From Margaritifera margaritifera (Eukaryota; Mollusca; Bivalvia; Unionida; Margaritiferidae), in contig JAQPZY010001064.1 of assembly GCA_029931535.1 (NCBI GenBank), positions 806,001 to 870,000 on the forward strand: a stretch of DNA of 64,000 nt, given 5' to 3'. The first letter of the stretch is position 1; each line of letters starts with the position of its first letter. The notes under the pieces are model-generated. The model saw only the letters and a list, made by a program, of their open reading frames with translations. It was not told where the DNA came from and made no database searches. Of this stretch, positions 39,901 through 52,394 are shown one piece after another. A program made the position numbers and the translations under genes.

Positions 39901-42900
39901 ACCTTGAATGACAACAACTTTGACAGCAGAGTTACCATATACTTTGCTCATAAGTCGAATCCAACTGCAAACTGCACAGACCCAGATCTGCAGTTTATTA
40001 GGAGTAATCAGTAGAACAAACAACACAGACCCTGATATGTTGGCGCAATATGTGACAGTAGATCATGATCCATGTTGTTTGCAGTTGGTCTCGACTTATA
40101 AGCGAGTATATACAGTATAGCATAAGCTCTCCTGAAGTTTCTTGCAAGAGAACTTAAAAAATATGATACTGTTCCTGCCTTGTTGATGTTTACTTGCAAA
40201 TAGATCACAATTTTAACAATTTACACACTTTCCAATTTGCAGCAATTTAAACATTTTCCAACTTGCAGCAGTGATTAAATTTTGGATACTGTAATTAAAG
40301 CACAAATCCGACTCTCCAAAGCTAATAAAGACATTTACCACATCTTTTGGATTGTTAAGCAACAAAAGTGCCGAAAAGGCCATCTATTTGCCGAGGTGCA
40401 ATCAGACTTAAGTGGTCTCCCCTTTAATAGAGAAACTGGTACCAAATACCATCAATCATCAGTTACTAGTAAACTGGATGTGTAAGCTCTTCAGGGATGT
40501 AACTGCAGGGAAGCTTTGTAGGGTGTCCATATTATGATCAGATAAGTATTATCAGAGAAACATATTACTCTAAAAACTGGTTTCTTCTTCAACTGTTCAA
40601 TTCATTACCTGATCATTAGATGAATATATAAGAGGTGGATGCTGTTACAGCCCTTACCCCAGAGATGTGACCATCTTGGATTTGGTGCCAATCCCCCAAT
40701 GCAAGGGGAGACCATTCTAGTCTGACTTATACCTCAGCAGCAGACAACCTTTCAACACTTATGTTGATAAAAAAAAGCCAAAGATGTGATTAATGTCTTA
40801 TAAGCTTTGGAGGGCTGGATTTGCAAAGCAGTGGATCTACTTCAAATGTACTATGATCAGGTATTGTATTTGAAGAAGCAACTTTATGATAATCCTACAA
40901 TAAATAAGCACACGAATGCAAATAATAATATCTTGTTTAAAACTTTAACTGGCAAGTCAGGAACAGCAAGAAATAAAGAAATGTTTGAGACTTTATGTTC
41001 ATTGTCAAATATACAAATTTTTCAAACAAAAGGTGGGGATTATCTTACACTGCCAGTCTTTGATATGAATATGTGCGTAATGTCACTTAACTCCACCATT
41101 TGAAATAGTGACTTCAAGCTTTGGATATGCACAGCAGTTTAGTAACTTGGATCCATCCCCTGCTTGCAGAGCTTGGGGGCACAGACACACAGGATTATAT
41201 GTGTAAAGGCAGTGGGGAGGATGATTAATGAAAAAACCATGGGCATAATACTGCTTTTCTGCAGACTTCTAGTCAAAATCTTACTTCATTATAAGCAAGT
41301 TACACTATAATATAGATAAAAGTGACTTGCAATAGTTGAGCTTAAAATAAGTAGAGGGATGTAAAGGAGGTTTGTCAGAGAACAATATTTTTTCATAAGT
41401 GTATTTTTTTTAACACTCCTGGTCGCACAATACACTTACCCACTTTCTCTCCATTGATGAAAGTCCCATTGCTACTGGTGTCCTCTAGAAAAACATGCAC
41501 GGCTTTGCTGGTCTGCTTCTGTAAAAAAAAAGATGAAAGTAAGTGTTTACTTGTAAACACAAATCCCTTTACCAACAGAAGCACATTTGGAAGAGCCAAC
41601 AATATACAGACTGGTACAGAGGAAGATACCAGAGTTACTCTATGGTTAAGTTAATTTCTTAGGTTTTTAGGAGTGCTGGTGTATTAGAGTCAAAGATATT
41701 GAGAGTGTAACACAGGGAGAGCTGAAAATACAAATGTCAAAAGCATGAAAATTTAGTCACACTGACCCAGTTTTGACACTGATGAGTTACTTTTGTAGAG
41801 ATGTATCCTCAATAATTTAGAAAAGTGTATATGAAATAGGGTCAAACATATGGAGGGTGTAATGAACGAACAGCTGAAAATACAAAGTCACTTAAACATG
41901 AAAATTTCATCACACTGACTTTTGTAGAGATGTATCTACAACAATTTAGGTAAGTGTAGATACAAAGTCATTCAAGCATGAAAATTGGGTCAAACTGACT
42001 TAATCTTAGTATGCTTGATTTATTTTCATCAAGATGTATCCACTTGCCAATTTTCATGGATGTAGGTGAAACAGGGTACAAGATATTGGAGATGTAAAAA
42101 AGAAACAGCTGAAAATAAAAAGTCACTTGAGCATGCAAATCAGTCACACTGACCTATTTTTGGTATGGTTCAATTACTTTAATCAAGACCTATCTACATA
42201 CCAGTTTTCACAAGTATAGATGTAATAGGGTCAAAGACATTTTGGGTGTAATGAACAAACAGCTGAAGCATGCAAATTAGGCCACACTAGCCAAGTTTTG
42301 CTAGGTTCAATTACTTTAATCAAGATTTATCTACACACCAGTTTTCAAGAGTATAGGTGAAATAGGGTCCAAGACATTGTGGGTGTAACAAAAAAAAACA
42401 GCTAAAAACACAATAGTCACTCAAGCATGCAAATTAGGCCACATTGACCTAGTGGTTAAGTTAATTTCTTTAGCTTTAAGGAGTGGAGTGTTGGTGAATA
42501 GGGTCAAAGATATTGAGGGTGCAACACAGGGAGAGCTGAATATACAAAGTCACTCAAACATGAAAACTTGGTCACACTGGCCTAATTTTGACATTAATGA
42601 GTTACTTTTGGAGAGATGTATCCACATAACAATTTTCATAAGTGTAGGTGAAATAGGGTCTAAGATATTGTAGATGTAATGAACAGCTGAACATATGAAA
42701 GGCGCTCAAGATTGAATATTGGGTCAAACTAACCTAGTCTTAGTATGTTTAAGTTACTTTTACCGAGATGTATCCATATGCCAGTTTTCATAAATGTAGG
42801 TCACATAGGGTCCAAGATATTTGGGATATAACAAACAAATAGCTGAAGAAAAAACAAGTTACTTGAGCATGCAAATTCAGTCACACTGACCTAGTTTTTG

Positions 42901-45900
42901 TATGGTTCAATTACATTTATCAAGATGTATCTACATACCAGTTTTTATAAGTAGAGGTGAAATTGCATTGCAGATGTAATGAACAAAACAGATGAAAATA
43001 CAAGTCACTCAAGCATGCAAATTAGGCCACACTGACCTAGCTTGGTATGGTTGAGTTAATTTCTTTAGTTTTCAGGAGTGTTCATGAAATAGGTCAAAGA
43101 TAGTGAGGGTGTAACAAAAGGAGAGATGAAAATACGAAAATTGATCAAACATGAAAACTGGGCCACACTGACTTAATTTTGACATCAATGAGATATTTTT
43201 GGAGAGATGTATCCACCTAACAATTTTCATAAGTGTTGGTGAAATATGGTCTAAGATACTGAGGATGCAATGAATGAACAGCTGAAATACAAAAGTCAAT
43301 CAAGCATGAAAATTGGGTCAAATTAACTTAGTCTTAGTATGTTTAAGTTACTTTTATTGCAATGTATCCATATGCCAAGTTTCCAAATGTAGATGAAATA
43401 GGGTCCAAGATATTAGGGGTATAACAAAAACAAACAGCTGAAGAAAAAAACGTCACTCAAGCTTGCAAGCTGAGTCACACTGACTTAGTTTTGGCATGGT
43501 TCAATCAATTTAATCATGATATACATGTATCTACATACCAGTTTTCATGAGTACAGTACAAATAGGGTCCAAGATTGTGGGTGCAACTAACAAACAGTTG
43601 AAAATACAAAAGTTACTCAAGCATACAAATTAGGCAACACTGACCTAGTTTTGGTATACTTTAGTCATTTTCATGTAGCTGTATCTACATAACAATTTTC
43701 ATAAGCTTAGACAAAAAAGAGACCAAGATATTGAGGGTGTAATAAGCAAACAGCTGAAACTACAAAAGTCATTCAAGCATGCAAATTAAGTCGCACTGAC
43801 CTATTGTTCATACAGTTAAATTACTTTAATCAAAATCTAATTATGTAGATACCAATTTTCGTAAGTACATCTGAAATAGGGTAATAAATATTGAGGGTGT
43901 AACACAGCTGAAAATACTAAAGTCCCTCAAATATGATAATTAGGTCACAATCACATATATTTCATATGGCGGAGTTACTTTCCTCCAGATCTATCCACTG
44001 ACAAATTTTCATGAGTGTATGTGAAATGGAGTCCAATGGTGAAACAATACACCTCTGCCACGTATCAATATGATTCTCGATACACAGCCTACGATACGAT
44101 ACATTATCGATACTCATATCAACTTGATGATCTTTCATCTTTAGAAGGTCTGTCAGTGGTAGGGTGGTGCCATTTTTTATGTGTTGATGTATTGGGTGTA
44201 TTTTCAATATGCAGATTACAGACAGACAGACATAGACATATGCCATTTTCATCCTTGATACATTGGGTGCATTTCCAGTATGCAGATTACATACAGACAT
44301 AGACATATATCCTTCTCAACCTTGACATATTGGGTGCATTTCCAGTATGCAGATTACATAAAGACATAGACAGATATCCTTCTCAACCTTGACAAGATAA
44401 AAAATAGATACTTTGAAACAGACTGCCTGTTAGATGTCTGTGATTTTATTTCAACCTTTTAGGCCATTTCAGGCTGCTCCATTCGATCAGATGCATGACT
44501 CATCCTGGTCACCATGCCCTTTGTTTTGCACGGCATGAATGCTTTAAAAACATCTTATTACCAATTTCATGTCTTCACTTAAATTTGGAAGGTATTACAG
44601 TAATATCTTCCAAACAGAAGAAACAGTGCAATTTCCTTGTGCAAGTAAATCTTATCTAGAACAAGTCCGAGTGTGGGAGTGGAGATGACTAACAACCAAA
44701 ACCTTCACATTGTACTTCCTGAAGATGCCAAACAACTGCTGCAGCCACAGACACTTGTTTCTGTCAGTGAAAAAGGACATTATTGACAACACCCACTCCC
44801 CTTCAACAAATTGACAAGGTGGCTATATCTCATGTGGTTTGGAATCTGCCCCCTTGCAGATTCTGTGCTAATTTTTTTTATATCCGGTTAGCACTTTCAG
44901 TCGCTGATTACATATATCAGCGTAAAAGGAGACATTCCAAACTTGTTCCCCATGTACGACTTAAGTAATGTGCAGATAATTTAATTGCCATTTTTTGTGC
45001 TAAGTTTCTCTGTTGCTTTGTATCTATTTGTATAGAGTTTGTATGCCAATATTTCCGGTATGTCACGCAGTGAACATGCTACAGTTAGTTTTGATTGGTG
45101 GTTATTGTTTTACCCTAGACTTAAACAAACAATAACCACTAATCGGAATTGCATGTAATATATTTCACTGTGTGACACACCAGAACTGTAGCCTTCAAAT
45201 TTGATCCAAGTAGTCACGATGCGATGCAATGGATACATTTCGCATAAAAGTGTTATTAAGGGATCAGTAAAGTACTTAAATCATACATGGGGAACAAATC
45301 TGGAATGTCTTCTTTCTGTTGATACATTTTATCAGTGACTGAACATGCAGACTGGATAAAATAATTAGCATGGTATTGGGGCAGGGGGAGGGGGCAGATT
45401 TTGAACCATGTGAGTTAGTCACATTGTCTTAATTTGCAGAAGGCGAGTGGGTGTTGCCAATAGTTTTTATTTTTACTGACAGAAATTAGTGCATGTGCTT
45501 GCTATGGCTATCTCAGATGAATTCTCATTTAAAGAATAAAAAGGCAAACGACTAATAATTATTCATGACTGCTTAAGATTAAAGTAAATCGTATAGAGTA
45601 AGTATTGTTTTGTATTGATTCTTCACCTCTTGTATCGAAATGGAAAAGTATCGATATATCGATTAATCGTTTCACCCCACGTCCAAGATATTTAGGGTGT
45701 AACAAACGAACAGCTGAAAATACAATATTCACTCAAGCATGCAAATTAGGGCACACTGACCCTGTTTTTGTATCGTTGAATTACTTTAATCAAGATGTAT
45801 GTACATACCAATTTTGATGAGTGTAAATGAACTGGGGTCGAAGATATTGAGGTGTATCAAACAAACAGCTGAAAACACACGAGTCCCTCAAGTGAGTTAA

Positions 45901-48900
45901 TTAGGTCACAGTGACCTTGTTTTGGTATAGTTGAGTTACTTTCATCCTGGTGTATCTACATAGCAATTTTCATGGTGCTGGTGATACAGAGTCAAAGATA
46001 TTGTGGGTGTAATGAACAAACACCTGAAGATACAAAAGTCATTCACGAGTGCAAACAACTACCTAGATCTGGTATGGATGAGTTACCGTATATACTCGTG
46101 TATAAACCAGTACCAACTGCAAACCGCATAGACACGGATCTGTCGACACATTATGTGCTGGCAGATCAGGGTCTATGCAGTTTTGTAAGGACTAATCAGT
46201 AGAACAAACAACATAGACCTTGATCTGCTGGCGCATTATTCAACGACAGATCAGGGTCTATGTTGTTTGCATTTGGACCTGACTTATACGCGAGTATAGA
46301 CAGTACTCTTCCTGAGATGTATCCACATACAATTTCACAAGCGTAGGTTAAATAGGGTCTGAGATGACGAGGGTGTAACCAAATATTGAAAGTGTAACAA
46401 ATGAATGGGCGAACTGCTACATATAAATACTCTCCCAACTTTATTGGTGCAGAGATAATAATCTACCATGCTACATGCTCTAATTCAACTGCAAATCTAT
46501 ATGTCTATTGATGCCTCCTACCTTTATTTACCAACCCAAATGCCCTCTTATTTTGTTCTCTCTGAAAGCCAAAGTGGTTGCTCATTAAGATGAAAACTGA
46601 TTGACGAGAAACTCTCCCACAATGGATGTAGTATGGGAAAATTGTTTATCTTATGAAAATCAATATATTTAAATTGTAATTTTTTTTTCATCAATCTAAC
46701 ACATACATGAACCCAACATAGAGGAAAAATATATTTCAAAATTAAGAATGACTAAGTATGAAAATGGCAGAATTTTCTCATTATTGCAGATCATTTTTGT
46801 TGGGCTTGCTTAAATTGTATATATTTTTAAAGCTTGTGGTGCCTTAAATTACATAAAGTATTTAAACGATACCATGAATAAATCTTCAACAAATTAAAGA
46901 TATTATAAATCATAATTATTTCACTCATTTATTAATCTATTCAATGTAGGCTATTCACCATTCACACAGCTACAGAACTAACCAACATTGAGGTTAATCT
47001 AGGGTTTGGATGACATATGGGTGTATGTATGTAAGGACATACAGATATACACAAGGACATTTACACAAGGACATTAATATGATCACAATGTTGAGATTCC
47101 ATGGGCTCAACAAAAAATGTCATTTCAACTAATGACAGAAGTAATAACTGATTACTAATGGCATCTGGCACCTCTATCTAAGGGGAGACCACTCTTGTCC
47201 AACTTCGGTCTTGGCAAACAGATGCCTTTTTGGCACTATTATTGCTAAATCAAGCCCAAAGACATTGTTAATGTATTTTTTTACCTTGGGCGGGGTTGAC
47301 CTGTAAGGTAGTGGATGTTCTAATGTATTATGACTGGGTAATGTATCTGATAAAGAAACATGCAAACAAAAACTATATACATAGTATCTCTTGGTGATAA
47401 TAAATTTTCTTTCGTTGGCATTCCTGTTTATCATGTAAAACACTGTTACAACTTATCTGTTTACAAATGAGTAAATCAATTAACTCATATATGGATGTAT
47501 CACTAATTTTTCCATATCAATACCCATATCGATACAAGAGGTGAAGAATCGATACAAAATTATACTTACCCTATACAAGTTACTATAATCTTCAGCAGCT
47601 GTGAATAATTATTAGTCTTTGCCTTTTTATTCTTTAAATTGAGAATACATCTGAGACAGCCATAGCAGGCATATGCACTCATTTCTGTCCAAAAAAAATA
47701 AAAGCTACCAACAACACCCACTCGCCTTCTACAAATTAACACAAGGTGACTAGCTCAAGCTCATGTGGTTCAACATCTGCCCCCCCCCCCCCTTGACAAT
47801 TCCATGCTAATTATTTAATCCCATCAGGATGTTCAACCACTGATAATATATATCAACATGAAGAAGACAATCCAGATTTGTTCTCCATATTTGATCTAAG
47901 TATTTTACCGATCATTTAATAACCACTTTTATGCAAAGTTTATCTGTTGCTTCGTATCTTGTCTACTTGGATCGAATTTCAAGGCTACACTTTCGGTGTG
48001 TCATGCTGTGAAATATGGTACATTAAATTCTGATTGATGGTAACTGTTTGTTTAAGTCCAGGGTAAAACAATAACCACCAATCAGAACTAACTGTAGCTT
48101 GTTCACTGTGTGACACACCAGATGTATTGGCATCCAAACTCAATTCAAATAGATACAAAGCAACATAGAAACTTTGCACAAAAGTGGCTTTTAAATAATC
48201 TGTACTTAATTGTACATGGGGAACAAGTCTGGAATGTTTCCTTTTACGCTGATATATGTAATCAGCGACTGAATTAAAAAAGAACAAATTAGTACAGAAT
48301 CAACAAGGAGGCAGATTCCAAACCACATGAGTTACAAATTATAGCCACCTTGTTAATTTGTAGAAGGGGAGTGGGTATTGTCAATAATTTCCTTTTTAAA
48401 TGACAGAAATGAGTATATGTGGCCGCAGCAGTTGTTTTGAATCTGCTGGAAGTATAATGGGAAGAATTTGGTTGTTAGTTATCTCCGTTCCCATATTCGG
48501 ACTTGTTCTAGATAAGATTTTCCTTGCCCATGGAAATTGCACTATATTTTCTGTTTTGAAGATAACACAGTAATGGCCTCAAACTTTGTGAAGACATAAA
48601 ATTGGAAATAAGATGTTTTTTATTAAGCATTCACATAGTAGCCAAGATGAGTCCTGGATCTGATCAAATGGAGCAGCCTGAAATGGCCTAAAAAGTTGAA
48701 TTAAAGTCACTGACAACTAACAGGTAGTCTGTTTGGAAGTATTTTTTTTATCTTGTCAAGAATGAGAATGGCATTTTTACAGATAAGTCTATGTCTGTCT
48801 GTAATTCGCATACTGGAAATACAACCAATATGTCAATGCATATTAAACAGCACCATCCTACCACTGACAGACCTTCTAAAGATAAAAAGACTATCAAGTT

Positions 48901-51900
48901 GATATTTGTATCGATAATATACTGTATCGTAAGCTGTGTATTGCGAATCATATTGATATGTGACAGAGTTGTTTCATTCCACACCTACAAATGAGGCCCA
49001 CATTTCACTGAATGCACCCTCTGTGTTGTTCAACCTACATGTAGCTGTGTATTTTCCATCTTAATATTGAGTGCTGGACTTACTCGTAATAATACGAAAT
49101 GGATCTTGCTATAAGCCTGAAAGCACTGATGATTCTTCGCAACTGGACCATTAAAAGGAATGTCACAGTTCTCTCCCCTTCCCAGTGTATACTCTTCATT
49201 AATCAAATCTGAAAATAAAGACAAATACTCAGCAATGCATAAAAAAAATTTTCACACTGAGTTTTTGATAGTAAAGAAAGAAGTAACTGTATTTGAGACT
49301 CGTGAAATTAATGAGACTGGTGATGAATTCTATTATTTTTTCAAATGTCAACATTTGCACAGTGGAAAGAGAGATTCCTATTACTTAAATTTGTAATCTC
49401 ATGGATTGGAAAAATATACATTTATTTTTACAGTGGGCATCTACAAGGGAATTTTTCTCAAAAACTAGCCATGCAGCATATACTTGTCATCATTTAAGTT
49501 TCCTCTTGGATAAATCATTCGTAATGTTGTAAGCATGATTTGATAGTCTATGATTGACTATAGACAAACAAGTACTACTGAATAAGAACCTAGGTAAAAT
49601 CTGACAGTCAATAAAGCATTTATTTTTGACACCATCACAATCTGAGACTGAAGCACTTAAATTACAAGACGACCAAACCTAGCATTAGTTAGTTATAAAA
49701 ATATGACTGTGTGTTGGTTTTTCTTTTGTGTACTGGCAGTATGAAAAAGTGAGCAGTCTTTTTGATAGGACTAAGCCTAAGTGGATCAAGGATCAAATGA
49801 CTAAAACCTTTTAGCAAAAGTATGCCAAGTTTAAATCACCGGAACATAGGTAATTACGAGAATGGTCCATAACGAATGGTAAAAGCAGTCTTTATTCATC
49901 TTTAAGGTCACTTAATTCATCTTTAAACTGATTGTACACCCTTACTTGTTCTCCTTTTAACGCTCTTGCATATTCTCAAACTAAGAAAACCAGCGCGGGC
50001 ACATTAAAGATACAACACTTTTTTGCTCATTGCTATGATTATAATTTATTTCCTAAGTGAAAAAGATTGCAGATGTCTTTGACTATTCACACATTTCATA
50101 ATTAGGCTGTCAAGTTTCAACAGAAAATCTTAGGAAATCTTAATATTATTGCATACACATACACACAACAAGAAGGGATCAATTCCCATGTGTCACTGGT
50201 TCAAGTGAATGTTAAACAGATGCTTTGGAATGCACAAATTGCAAATAGTAAATTCACAGTGATTGCATTCTCATTAACACAATATAAAGTTATTTCTGTA
50301 TAAATATTTAGATCTATCATATTCTAATATAAAAATTAAATATTGTGTACAAACAACTTAAATAAATGAAAAAGTCCATTCCAGTGATTGCTTCCATTCT
50401 GGTGAATCTATCCACCCCAGGTGCAAAAATGTCATTATGATGCAGCACCGAACTAATTGTAACAGGGACAATTCTTCACAAAACTTAATTAGGACTTCGT
50501 TTTTTTACACTTCAGTAAGTAGTTGACATGATTGATTGGGGAGGGAGGGTGCTGATGCATGTCATTAAAGTTAGTAGACTACAGGTGGATGAATGGATGG
50601 AGTCAAGCCTTCAGATAATCGCCACATATTTCAGCTTGTCTAATCCAGGTTCATTTCCATTAAAAAGGGTATTCGGTGATATAATTTTGATATTGGAGAA
50701 ATATGAGGAAAGACAGTAAGGTCTAAAAGTAGAACGACATACAGAGAGTAAAAAGCTTATTTCCTTAAGGTGAAGTTACTACTTATTGAAAATAAGAGGC
50801 AAAGATTAAATTCCAATACAAATTATGAGGTTTATTTAAAATAAACAATTAGGGACAAATGCTTTTTAAAAAAGTCGGGCTTGTCTTTATTTTCATGCTT
50901 TAATCACTATATCTACCTTTTTTTGGCCAATCATGCTCCGGGCGTACTGAATATTTGATTCTACCCCTCTACGTGTATACATTTACATCCTGTTACCGCT
51001 TGACTGCATATTGGGCTAAGCGACCAAATTATCGGCAAATCAAAACACGTCAAACAAAAGAAAGCCAATAGTAGTGTTTTAAGCGGCTTTGTTGCATTGA
51101 GTTTACTCAAGCCAGATTATTACGAGCGGCTCACTTTGATTTTAATCCAGCGAGTCAGTGTAATTAAATTAATGAAAGGTACACTCCCGACATCAGTGTT
51201 GGTTTCTTTTATGAACTGATTAAATGACAATAATGATTCTTTAATTTTTAATTGATTGTACAGATGATTAACTTCTACGTGCGATATTGTCTTTGAAGCG
51301 AAACAATTACGCTAATTAATGAGCTGTCTCTGTTCGTAATTAAAAGAGAAAATGTATGTTATGATCACTTTAGAAGTAGTTGTCAAGTAAGCTGATAGTT
51401 ACTCTGTGGATAAAATGAGTTTGCTAAATTATTTTCGCAAGGAAGTTAATAACGGCAATTCGGAGAAAGAAAATTTGTTTGAAAGTGGAGGCATAAAACA
51501 TAACACTGATACTGAGTGTGCGGTAGCTATTTCTCCAAAGAGACATAAGCAACAATCTGTGATGGCAAAAAATGTCAAATATGACACTTCCAAGAGACAG
51601 AGAATTCTTGGAACACTCTTAGTGAATACTCCACCTAGTATCAGTCACTTATGCAAACTATTAGAAATCATATTTGTTATAAGCCCATCCACTGCTGGGT
51701 GTGAACGAGGATTTAGTTCAATGAACTTAATCAAGACTTCTTTAAGGAATTCCTTAAACCAAAAGAGTTTACAAATGCTAATGAACATTTCTGCAAATGG
51801 ACCAGAGCTTGAGGACTTCAACCCAGACACAGCTATCAACTGCTGGCTTAGTGCTGGTGCAGGTGGCAGACATATACACTGTACATGGACATTTTTTCAA

Positions 51901-52324
51901 ATCCATCAGCTAAAACATATATACATGAACCTGAAGAAGCCAAATGTATAACAACCAATGTTTTTGAAAAATTAAATTGTTTTAAGAAATAATTATGTTG
52001 TATATTATTTCGTTTGTTTTTTTCTATGGATTAAGTACATACATCTCATCAAATCTCGGCAAGTGATGACCATTTTGGGACCAGTGAAAAGTAAGGTGGG
52101 ACTAGTGAAGAGTAAGGTGGGACTAGTGAAGAGTAAGGTGGGACTAGTGAATTTTCTGAAACCACTTGTCCTGAACTAGTGGTTAACAAAAAAATTTGCT
52201 CGGCCCGGAACTGTGAATAAATTAAGCAGATATAATTGAACATTTTCTATGGCAATTTCAATAGTTTCTTGCACTATTATAAGTGTTAAAATTAACGCCG
52301 AGGGCACGAACCATGGTAGATGAA

Positions 52325-52394
<70 letters not shown>

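Larger units (their letters stand above)
38737..41439 (-). other. CHEK2 intron 3
   Basis: The donor is GTGG|GTAAGT. The intron has a nested hAT remnant (39227-39790) and a foldback MITE (39934-40122). The stretch 40,640-40,900 resembles 47,160-47,360 (GGGGAGACCA..CT, then TATGA.C.GGTA.TGTAT) in the same strand order and is probably an undefined dispersed repeat. Confidence 0.6.
41519..49083 (-). other. CHEK2 intron 2, 7.6 kb
   Basis: The donor is TACGA|GTAAGT. The intron is nearly all repeats: a 145-160-bp satellite (41640-43990 and 45680-46390), a foldback MITE and two BED-type hAT elements in opposite orientation (44040-45686 and 47505-48990). Confidence 0.75.
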
